The notes beneath the pieces were generated by a model. That model saw only the letters and a program-made list of their open reading frames with translations, had not been told where the DNA came from and ran no database searches. Positions 15,001 to 23,300 of a DNA stretch of 64,000 bases are shown piece after piece. Origin of the DNA: Crambe crambe (Eukaryota; Porifera; Demospongiae; Poecilosclerida; Crambeidae); assembly GCA_963924555.1 (NCBI GenBank), contig OZ004591.1, positions 5,890,001-5,954,000 of the forward strand, in the 5' to 3' direction. How positions within the stretch are numbered: position 1 is the stretch's first letter; each line of letters starts with the position of its first letter. A program made the position numbers and the translations under genes.

Positions 15001-18000
15001 CTGAGCGGAGAGTTTTGTCACCAGCTCTCGCAGCTGATCCACTTCACTCTCGTTTATCTCCATTCTGGAGTGCTGTGGAGAAAGCTTCTTTATCTTAGCC
15101 TGCAGATTCAAGTGATTCTTTGTGTCATTATCAATTCTCTGCAACATTTCCAAAGAGTTGGGGAAGAGAAGAGGGTGATTGGCTGAAATTTGAACCATCT
15201 TCTGCAGAATTGTGATTGTACTGGGCCTTGCATTGGGAGAAGGGTCCAGGCATTGTTCTATCAGATTCAAGAGAGGGTTTTCGTCCCGAATCTTGCTAAG
15301 AATACCTTCCACAATATCCGGTTCAGAAATTGACATCGATCGGTTAAATTGAAAACAGCCACTCAATCGGAGCTCTGTTTGAATATCCCTACCTGTTAAA
15401 ACATGCACAGTCAGCAAACCAAAAGAATAGATGTCTTTTTTCACCTCTGCCTCTATGCTAGGTTGGATGATTTTCTTTGGTAGAAATTGAGTGGATCGAT
15501 GCTCTTGAGGTTCAAGATCCTGTGGACATGATTCCTCCAGTTCAGTGATGTCAGTGACTTGAATATCTGCAAGTTTTGCAGTCATATCTCGAGTTAAAAG
15601 GATTTTGGATGCAGAGAGAGATCGGTGTGGAATGGGAGTTGAATGCTCGTGCAGATATCTGAGAGCCATTGCAGTGTCTTTGAGAATTGAATAACTGGTG
15701 CTATCTGGAAGTATACCGTATCTGCTGAGGCAGCTAGACAAAGTGATGTGCAAATGCTCATAGACAAATGTAGGAATTTTGTTCCCAGGTTCTGAGTAAA
15801 AACCCAAGAACTGGACGATATTTGGGTGTCTCAGTCTTCCCAATAACTTACAGTGTTCATAACAGAGGCGGTTGTATTCGTCTTGCATAGACCTGCACAT
15901 TTCAATCTTGGCAAAGCGGAATTTTTTAGCCACACACATGAGACCCATGAGGTAGACCTCGACTACATCAGTGTGTGACCCTCTTCCTACCATTCTCTGT
16001 GTCACTTCCAATCTCTGTAGTCTAAACTGCTCACAGGCCAACTGAGTGGAGTCCATTTTAGCTCTAGTAGCTAGCTAGCTCTTTTGTTAGTTAGCTAAAA
16101 CTGTAGAGCAAGGCAACTGTGTACAATAGTATAATTATAGGTAGTTTCTTTTCTCTAGCTTTCTAGGTCTTTAGCAGCAGTCTGAAAGCAATAAGCCCAT
16201 GCCTTATAGCCAAATTCTATATATTAATTAACTATTAACTTCCTGTTATGTTAGTGGCACAATTAACCACATCAGTGGATATACTTCCTGGAATGTTTCA
16301 TATCCCATTACATGGACGATTAGTTATGGCTGAGCACCTATTGCACTGGAAAAAGAAAATTACGTACCATAGTTTGTCTTAATGCAGATGATAGCCTGAT
16401 AGACAATCAGTGGTCTCAGTATACTATACTACTTAATCATAGACATGATGTCATAGGTGGTATGGACCCACCCGATACCTTATCCTATAATCGGATTACA
16501 TAGTAATATAGCTACTTAGCCTCGTCCCCAGGCCTTATTAAAATAAGGGCCTGGTATCCACTGTTTGCGCATGTGCTGGTTTTTCACGCTTTTCCATGAA
16601 TTTGTGCACTTTCGGAAATTTTAGGATACGTAAACGTCACAATAATTGGGCGGGGCCTTGTTTCTATGACGGCTATTAGTTAGAACAATGGAAGGTGCTT
16701 CTCCAGCTTCAGCTACCGATAAGGTCGGCTACAAACGATAGTTACTTGTTTTTCTGACGCCGTCGCTTTCCCTTGGAGACGTCGGGCTTGCCTTATGTAG
16801 AGCATAGTGTAGAGGAACAGAGCCTGGCCCATCAGGTCTGTTTAAAAAAACGAAGTATTTGTACGTCTGACTGCCGACTGGAAAGAGCCAAGTTCTGCCG
16901 TTTGTAGTGGACCACCAGAACTTCTATTAGTCTCAGTAAGGTCTGGCCGCACGAGATTCGTAATAAGAAAAAGAAGTAGTAGCTAGCTGGGAAGAGAAGC
17001 ACAGTTCTTGGTCCGGATGGAGGATCAGGTCAGAGGACTGAGAAAGAAGTGTGTGAACCCTCCATAATCATCTCTTTAAAGTCTGCTTCCAAGGAGAACT
17101 TTGCTACAGAGTCTTGTTCCTGCGGCAAAGATCGAGTCATTTAATTAGTACCGCCCACTCTACATCGTCATCGGCACATTATAATGATATTCATAGATGC
17201 TGGGGTCGCACACGCGCAAACAGTGGGTACCAGGCCCTTATTTCAACAATAAGGCCTGGGTACGAGGCTACTGTACTGATAATACTTGTTATAGCTACTG
17301 TACTGATAATACTTGTTATAGATTACATAGTAATATAGCTACTGTACTGATAATACTTGTCATAGCTAGATACCTTCCTTCTTGTGCTGCAAAGTAAACG
17401 GCTGTGGCTCCATGCACGGTCTTCTCGTTGGGAACATACAGAGCATGCCCAGTCAGCCACTTCAAACAATCCAAGTGATCTGAGGATCAGGGGGGGAACG
17501 GCTATTAATTTTAACCATCAGCCCCACCCCCTTTTAACTTTCCCTTACTTTTAGCAGCACACAGGTGCACTGGAGTGACATCATTGGCACCCTTCTCGTT
17601 GGGCAGGCACCCTGCACTCTCCACTAACCATTTGACCACTTCTGTCTGTCCGAATCTACTGGCCATGTGCATGACAGTTGCTCCTTCGGAATTGGTATCG
17701 GATACATCACATTTGGTGCTTTCAAGGAGGTATTTTAGGCAGTTTACATGACCGGCAGCTGCAGCATCGTGTGCAGCTGTGTTTCCATTGGTGTTAACTA
17801 CGTTGGGTGAAATCCCGCTTCTCGCCACTAGCCATTCCAAGCACTCGAGTTTCCCGTTCCTAGCAGCGAAATGGATGGGCGTGGCACCGTAGTCGTCTCG
17901 CTCATTGAAGACGCCTAGTTCTCTGTAGGCCGTGATGAGACAATCTGTGTGCCCGAGCTTGGCTGCGTTGATGGCTGGCATGGCAGCTCGCTTGCAATCA

Positions 18001-18038
18001 GTGCAAATCTTAATCTTCTTTTTCTTGGAAGCCTGCAT
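1..18038 (-). CDS. Espin-like ankyrin / gelsolin-repeat giant protein (3' end beyond window)
   Basis: Probable actin-binding scaffold. Reading right to left, 24 exons join with matching phase: 18038-17549, 17479-17374, 12038-11834, 11520-11422, 10874-10728, 10546-10484, 10426-10325, 10018-9815, 9155-9062, 8879-7932, 7737-7609, 7505-5650, 5382-5167, 4762-4454, 4067-3870, 3322-3089, 2858-2760, 2612-2407, 2312-2087, 1583-1410, 1209-840, 686-492, 433-390, 82-1, about 2265 codons in view. Exons 1-5 encode about nine ankyrin repeats with espin-style wording (GATPIHFAARNGKLECLEWL, GGTPVHDAAEQGQ). Next come a helical segment, a Lys/Ser/Pro-rich region, an acidic stretch and a poly-proline tract (7340-7410). 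From 5650 downward lie gelsolin/villin-type repeats (VWKIK, VHLWVG, FYGYETYDFLQM, MVFVWIGSAVKSD, FFIRVGKEWG), closest in feel to supervillin/villin. The start ATG at 18038 is preferred, but an upstream exon is possible. A second gene lies inside intron 2. Whether one transcript covers everything is inferred from phase only; a split into an espin-like and a supervillin-like gene is the alternative. Confidence 0.72.
1678..1806. repeat. CCCTAG hexamer repeat
   Basis: Two short runs of (CCCTAG)n, about 1679-1702 and 1769-1804, in the intron before exon 1583-1410. Resembles but differs from the animal telomere unit CCCTAA. The same gagaagctaccctag phrase flanks both ends of the second run, a small tandem duplication. 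Confidence 0.8.
4289..4428. repeat. Dispersed 'acagtggaac' family copy
   Basis: acagtggtacctctgaataatgg with gagacccagcattttgtccc, then gattgtcctttgttgagagg, ending gataccactgt, so the ends are inverted copies (acagtggta / taccactgt). About 140 bp, in an intron of the espin/gelsolin gene. Confidence 0.65.
5650..7505 (-). CDS. Large linker exon of the espin/gelsolin gene (poly-Pro, charged, disordered)
   Basis: This 1856-nt exon keeps one frame of 618 codons. It opens with a proline run of about 18 residues (poly-proline of the type bound by profilin or SH3 domains), followed by Glu/Lys/Ser-rich sequence without obvious fold. A motif SALYSKIHQFEQHKVDRGYT and the segment RLKIFEGG resemble short actin- or WH2-type linear motifs, but this is a guess. 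Its end, reading EKIQVWKIK, is the start of the first gelsolin-like repeat, completed by exon 5382-5167. The donor is at 5650 (AAA, then gtaag). This exon physically ties the disordered middle to the gelsolin half. Confidence 0.7.
7609..8879 (-). CDS. Basic/acidic linker exons of the espin/gelsolin gene
   Basis: Two exons, 8879-7932 and 7737-7609. The first is extremely rich in Lys, Ser, Pro and Val, with recurring units such as SKGSKVKQ and PSKKKQ, and looks intrinsically disordered and strongly basic, reminiscent of microtubule- or actin-bundling tails. The end of the first exon (SLAYDLVQDTIAEVLEG) and the end of the second (VTQDLVQDILQAAVG) share a DLVQDxxxxA motif, so a short helix is repeated. 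The second exon has a run of glutamates. Phases 1/2 match on both sides, so they fit between exon 9155-9062 and exon 7505-5650. Confidence 0.65.
12891..16056 (-). CDS. Pseudokinase - coiled coil - Kelch protein (nested gene)
   Basis: Two exons, 16056-14884 and 13814-12891, join in phase 0 (CCATATGAA then ATACAACAA) to give about 698 aa. Residues ~20-290 are a protein-kinase fold of TKL type: a glycine-loop-like VGRGSHTDVVEV, a candidate lysine in VAKKF, and RLRHPNIVQFLGF. The catalytic HRD is HRS, the usual Asn is replaced (HRSLSASKILL) and DFG reads DIQ, so catalysis is probably lost. Residues ~330-390 look coiled-coil. The second exon carries about five Kelch repeats (IYIGGGD, LVSVGGKLD, IIVCGGLSK, LYILGGYK, LLSLGGTS, LYIMGGW). 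It probably acts as a protein-interaction scaffold. The gene lies within an intron of the espin/gelsolin gene on the same strand, so it needs its own promoter near 16.1 kb. Compare the Kelch-kinase at 31985. Confidence 0.82.
16517..17270. mobile_element. Inverted-repeat element, family 1 (754 bp)
   Basis: The left end reads TAGCCTCGTCCCCAGGCC and the right end GGCCTGGGTACGAGGCTA, inverted copies of each other. Sub-terminal motifs (tatccactgtttgcgcatg on the left; gcgcaaacagtgggtacc on the right) also match each other and the 53-kb copy. No transposase frame is visible, so it is a non-autonomous, MITE-like element. Immediately to the right (17271-17363) a 35-bp unit (ctgtactgataatacttg...) is repeated about three times, hiding any target-site duplication. 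Confidence 0.75.
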
Positions 18039-18113
18039 CTTTGCATGCAGAATACTATGAATGGGTGTGGCTAGTGTAGAGGGTGTGTGTCTAGCAGGTA
18101 GAGGGTGTGTCAC

Positions 18114-18804
18114 TAGATGATGTAATGATTATACACCACCCACACATTATTCAATAAACATACAAAAATGTTATGATTATAATCAATTTTGAAGAGATAC
18201 AGATAAAGATGGAAATGAATCGAATGGATTGGCAGTACAGTAGGGTGTTGGCAGTTCATGAATTGTTCTTTCCCCTGTAGTGATAGAAAGAAAGAGCAAA
18301 AAGACTATAAAAGTAATCCTTTGATAATGCAAAGTACACTGTTCACAGACTTGGCAAGCAGTCGGATACTATTTTGAAGAGACCATGTGAACAGACATTC
18401 CTATCTACATGTTTTGACTTTGCATCATTCTGAAGCTTCATTCTTTCACCCAATACAGCTTTGAAGGGGAGAAGTGGTGATGTTTAACAGTCCAAGAAGT
18501 GATTGTTGCTGTTATTGTTGTTGTTATTGTTGTTGTCGTCGTCGTCAGTCATCAAAAATCGTGGACCTGAGAAGTACCACAGTTCCACTCTTCCATGAAT
18601 TTGTACTTGGCATATTGATACACTATATATACATATACATTGGCACATGTCCTGGCTATGCAAATCACATTTTCAGTATTGATGCACACATGCAACATTC
18701 GGAAGACAAAACTTGCCATGCATCAAATGAATCAAGCACATCACTAATCATGCAGACATAAACAGGAACTAAATCTGCTTTAATAACCAGGGGAGCATTT
18801 GGGT

Positions 18805-18837
<33 letters not shown>

Positions 18838-19200
18838 AAGGGAGCATTTGCCCCCTCCCCCCCCCAAAAAAACAACAACACAACAACAACAAATAAAACA
18901 AACAAATAAACAAAAAAAACAAAAACAAAAGAAAAAAAAAAGTCATTTTGTCTCAAATTCTAAATGCAGCCATGCATACATAACTATTACTCAGTCAGAA
19001 TTTACCAGCAAAATGGAACACAAAACCTAAGACATTTTGTGCAGTGCCCAAAATGAGGCAGGAATATCGCTCTGGACCCCATACCAAGAATTTGGTCTGA
19101 TAAAAGGCAATTAGGGGAAATTGAAGGCTGCCACTTCAAGTATTGTCCCCTGAGTAAGATTCCACTCTTAAAATCAAGGCAAAAAAAAATAATTTTTTTT
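18114..19200. other. Gene-free spacer with simple repeats
   Basis: No convincing coding sequence. It contains an AAC/GTT-like tract near 18505-18545, a long G homopolymer (about 33 bases, 18804-18836) and an A/C-rich tract (18866-18940). Frames that stay open here are low-complexity artefacts of these tracts. The espin-like gene's promoter and 5' UTR presumably start in this region, just right of 18038. Confidence 0.6.
18804..18836. repeat. Poly-G tract
   Basis: About 33 consecutive guanines, followed by C- and A-rich sequence. A similar but interrupted G tract lies at 171-197. These are simple repeats and possible G-quadruplex formers. Confidence 0.9.
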
Positions 19201-19349
19201 TTGGTTCTCATGACAGCAGGATATGTGTGGGGTAGCACAAGAAATATACAATACCTTGCGGAGCTCCCTCACTCTATTGAACATACATCCTGTTCATGTC
19301 ACAAACACATCCCCAAACAAATCTAAATCCTTTTGTACTTCCAAAGTCA

Positions 19350-20118
19350 AAAAAGAAAACTCAAAAATCGTTTGTATGTCCTTCCAACATCACAAAGAAA
19401 AAAAACATACCATAATATTGCCCTTAATTGGTTCGGAACTCTGAAGAAGTATTTGACTTTCTCTTGGATGTATTTTCTCCGAGGTTTCTCCACTGCAGTC
19501 CACCTATTGAACTCCATCAATCTCCGGTACAGTTTAGGGAACCCATACAACTATAAAACACAGAGATAAATATTATCGTAGACAGTCATGTAGATAAGCC
19601 ATAGAGCTGAAATACATGATACCTGCATGCTTTTTGCATACATACATACAAGGTGTGTGTGGCCATAACTGACCGTGCTAGAGAAAGTTTTCTATGTGCA
19701 TCGAAATTTTGCAGTGATTTGCATACCCCTATAATATTGCTTGCAATAGCCTTTATAAAAATGGTGCTGTGGTCTTGGCTGATCTAATCAAGCACTGTCC
19801 CAACCTATGCAAACTTATAATTGCTGATAACAGTATTGGTGTACATGGCTCACAGGTACGTACATCCTATACTGCATGCTTTTTGGAAACCCCTTACCAA
19901 GTTTCTTTCTACTACCCGCCCCTTCCCTACAGCTATTTAAACTTACTCTTCCTATCATGTATACCGTAGCTTTCTTGGCCACAGCAACAGCTGCAAGCTT
20001 CATAGCTAATAAAGGTGCAACCATCTTGGTCCAGTATGTGACATCAAAGAATCCAGCTTCTTGTCCTGATACTCTGCTGAGAGTTCTTATAGCTACCTGA
20101 TTTTGTGACCTAGAAAAA
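19350..20118 (-). CDS. Small unidentified protein, incomplete model
   Basis: Two exon-like blocks on the minus strand, 20118-19965 and 19553 to about 19413, join in phase 0 (AAAGCTACG then TTGTATGGG). The first ends in an Ala-rich, probably amphipathic or membrane-adjacent stretch (MKLAAVAVAKKAT). The second contains FPKLYRRLMEFNRW with an LYR tripeptide, then a basic KPRRKYIQEKVKYFFR. The LYR motif suggests, but does not prove, a small mitochondrial LYRM-type protein. The true start and last exon were not resolved; one candidate last junction creates an immediate stop. The 5' side lies about 240 bp from the divergent XPG start, so the two may share a promoter. I do not recognise the gene with certainty. 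Confidence 0.4.
19750..19855 (+). pseudogene. Isolated leucine-rich-repeat exon
   Basis: A 106-nt block flanked by a good acceptor (ttgcaatag) and donor (gtacgt) encodes one ribonuclease-inhibitor-type LRR: NGAVVLADLIKHCPNLCKL followed by NSIGVHG. No neighbouring LRR exons were found on this strand within several kb, and it lies in the predicted intron of the minus-strand small gene. It may be a stranded remnant of an NLR or LRR gene, or an exon of a gene too fragmented to see. Animal NLRs use such LRRs, but no NACHT sequence was seen here. Confidence 0.45.
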
Positions 20119-20356
20119 ATAATTATCTTCTCAATAGTTTAGCATTCATTTCTTAGCTAGCAATGCTTACAAAATTGGAATATCATTCAGGTCTCGTTGC
20201 GATCTTCACTTGCTGACAGCGAGGCCGACAGTTACTAGATGATGCAAGGGCAAAATAATGCGCACCCGTACTTTGTACTCTGACCTTTGTGCTCGTGCGC
20301 ATGCGTGCGCATCTGGAAGTAACGACCCTACCTGGCCTATATCTACCTAGATAGGA

Positions 20357-23300
20357 ATGGGAGTCAAGGACTTGTGGAAATTGTTGGAACCTGCTGGAAG
20401 GCCTATCAGAGTGGAATCTCTAGAGGGCTTAGTCTTAGCAGTAGGTATGACTACATAATATTATGACAATGTTATTTACTGACATAATAATGTTATTACA
20501 ATTCAGATGTGAGCATTTGGTTGAACCAGGCTGTGAAAGGGATGCGTGACAGACAAGGCGAACCTATTCCCAATGCTCACTTGATTGTACTCTTTCACCG
20601 CATCTGCAAGCTCCTTTTTTATAGAATTAAACCTATCTTCATATTTGACGGAGCTACTCCTCTTCTTAAACAGCAAACTTTGGTACATCATTTACATAGA
20701 AGTAGTCAATGATGTCTAATAATGATGGGATGACCTCTTATTTCAGTATGTGGACCCTAGGTAATTCATTGTAGGGTGTCATGGTCCTGTGGTGTAATGG
20801 TTAGCACCTTGGACTTTGAATCCAAAGATCCGAGTTCAAATCTCGGCAGGACCTCATTTTTTTCCCCCCATTCTCTACTTTGTATTGTCAGCCTCTTTTT
20901 GCATATATAAAGCTAGATCAGTCGAACATCCAGTAGGTCAGCCCATTTTTTAATAGTCAGAGAATGCATCAGTTTTCTAGCTTTTCATTTGTGGACCTAT
21001 ATAGACAAAACGACAACGAAAACGCAGCACTGCTAGTCAGCGTTCAACAAAGGCAGCAAATAAACAAGTCAGTAAGTTTCTGCAGGCGAAGATTTTGGAG
21101 CAGGTGACGGGAGAAAAGAGTAGAGTGAGTGTACCTCCAGTGCCAAGTGGTTCCAGTCATCGAAGAGAAGCAGACATGTTTGAGCTGCCTCCTTTGCCAG
21201 AAAATGCATTGAAGGGAAAAGAGTAAGTTTGCCCACAAAATTTAGTACAGTTTATCATAATGTCTTCGCTCTCAAGGGATTCATTAGATCTCGTTGAGCC
21301 CATATCATTAGCTGAGTCAGCACATTACTATGGTGACCTGATGTCAGTGGATATACACTCAGAGTCCTTCAATGACCTTCCTCCTGAGGTCCAGCATGAA
21401 CTCCTGCTCGAGAGACAGCAGCTGGAGAAGTACAGCCACCACCAACCTGCTTCTCTGCCACAGGTTTTGTATACTTACATCTCCTATCCTGTAGAGCTAT
21501 TGTGATGCCATGGAGGTTCTGATTTTCTAGTCAATGAATCATACAATATACATGTAGTCATGATAGTGACATGATCATTGTCATTCTGAAGGTCGCTCAA
21601 GATTTCTCCAACTACCAGCTCTCCCGGTTGCTTCTCCGCAGCAAAACTTCCAAGAAACTCGAAGGTGTGCGCAAGGTGCTGAAATCCAGTGACACAGCTT
21701 TGGTGGGTCTTGGAGATGACTCTCGAGTCCACGAGGTGGAGTCTCAAAGGATCGTGTCAAGCGAGTCAGCTCACTACATCCTTGTGAAGGGTACTGACAT
21801 TGAGAGTCAGTCCAGTGCCAGCCAAACTGATGAAGACACAGCGAGTCAGTCAGAAACAGAGCTATCTGGAGCGAGAAGATACCCTATCACTGGTAAGAAG
21901 TCAGTCCAGAAGTTGAAAGAAAGCAGCTTAAATGTTGTCTTTGACTCTCGTGCAAAGGATCTAAACTCAGGAGACGTTGAAGATGATCGCATCTTTATTC
22001 CTGGGAAGACTGCGAGTGAAGCAGTGTCTTTTGGTGATATGGGAGTGATTTCAGATAGCAGTGAGTCGGATGGAGAGTTTCAAAGTTTTGAAGGACAGCT
22101 CACTCTATTTGAGAACATACGAGCATCAGTAAGAGATCCTTCCTCTCATGATGTTGAATCTGATGGTGGTGATGGAGACTTGTGTAAAGATGCAATGCAT
22201 GAATCCAAAAGTTTTGAAGTGACAACATCCTTGACTCCTAATCCGGAATCATTATCACCACCCACCTCTCCCTCATCACCATCCACTCTAAAAGCGAGAC
22301 CATCACCCCCTCCTAATGTGATACCTCCATCACCACCCACCCCTAATATGAAACTCATGTCATCTTCAACCTTCAACATGGAACCATCCACCTCAAATGT
22401 GAACATATCGCCATCGTCAACCCCTCTTGTGATATCAATAGAATGTGGTGATATGGATAACACGGCAGTTAATAAGGTGACCCATGAACCTACAACTGAA
22501 CCCACTAATGAAGGCAAAGAAATGGATACAAACAAACTAGGCGAGGCAGCTCGGGAATTAGAGGAAGAGAGACCTAATGAAGAGGATGTGGTTGTCATTG
22601 GGAACAGCAGTAGGGATGAGGTAGCACATGTGGTGGTGGATGATACCTCAAAAGAGCAGTCGGGGAAAGCTCACTGGTCCGGAGGTGAGGAGATTGAGGA
22701 ACTGGTGGGGATGGATGCCAGACTCGCTCAGAACTTATTGGGACAGGAGGCCAAGGAGCTGGACCAACAAAGAACTCGGCAGAGTAGAGCAGCTGCCTCA
22801 GTGTCCAATCAGATGTACAAGGATGCACAGGTAGCTAAAGTAATTAACTCAGGGGTGGATAGCTACAGTGAAAGCTCTCAGTGCAGACATTTTTTAAGGT
22901 TACCAGAAGTGACATCACAGAGAGTTTATGATTCATTAAGTCCAGAGTCGATCCACTTTGAATGGTCCAACAATTAAGAGCAATATTATGTTTTCTTTGA
23001 GCACTCTACAAACAGCGTGATAATTATAGGGATGAGGAATATCTCTCCCTACCCATCCCAGATTCAGATGTAATATAAAATTTTTCAGGAGCTGATGTCT
23101 CTCTTTGGTCTCCCCTATATTGTCGCTCCGAGTGAAGCAGAGGCCCAGTGTGCTGCATTGGAAGAGAACCAGCTCACTCAAGGATCCATCACTGACGACA
23201 ACGACATCTTCCTATTTGGTGGGGAAATCGTCTACAGGAACTTCTTCTCACAGGACAAAGAACTTGAGGTGTACTGCAGCACAGACATCCACCAAAAACT

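Larger units (their letters stand above)
12039..17373 (-). other. Large intron of the espin/gelsolin gene hosting a nested gene
   Basis: Between the ankyrin exon 17479-17374 (ends phase 2, AG then gtatct) and the next ankyrin exon starting 12038 (acceptor ttttatgatag) lies 5.3 kb. The joined reading (AAQEGS then QDCLKWL) falls exactly inside one ankyrin repeat, which argues strongly that the two exons are spliced together. Inside are the pseudokinase-Kelch gene (12891-16056) on the same strand and, near the 5' side, an inverted-repeat element (16517-17270). The 14.1-14.8 kb and 12.05-12.89 kb parts show no further coding signal. Confidence 0.7.

Noticed and set aside
16517-17270. 9-bp target duplication for the 754-bp family-1 element
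   Set aside because: The flanks (ATAGCTACT and CTGTACTGA) do not match; local tandem repeats on the right blur the junction.
18665-19030. Open frames on both strands with poly-Pro/poly-Gly
   Set aside because: They are produced by the G homopolymer and A/C tracts and have no other coding signal.
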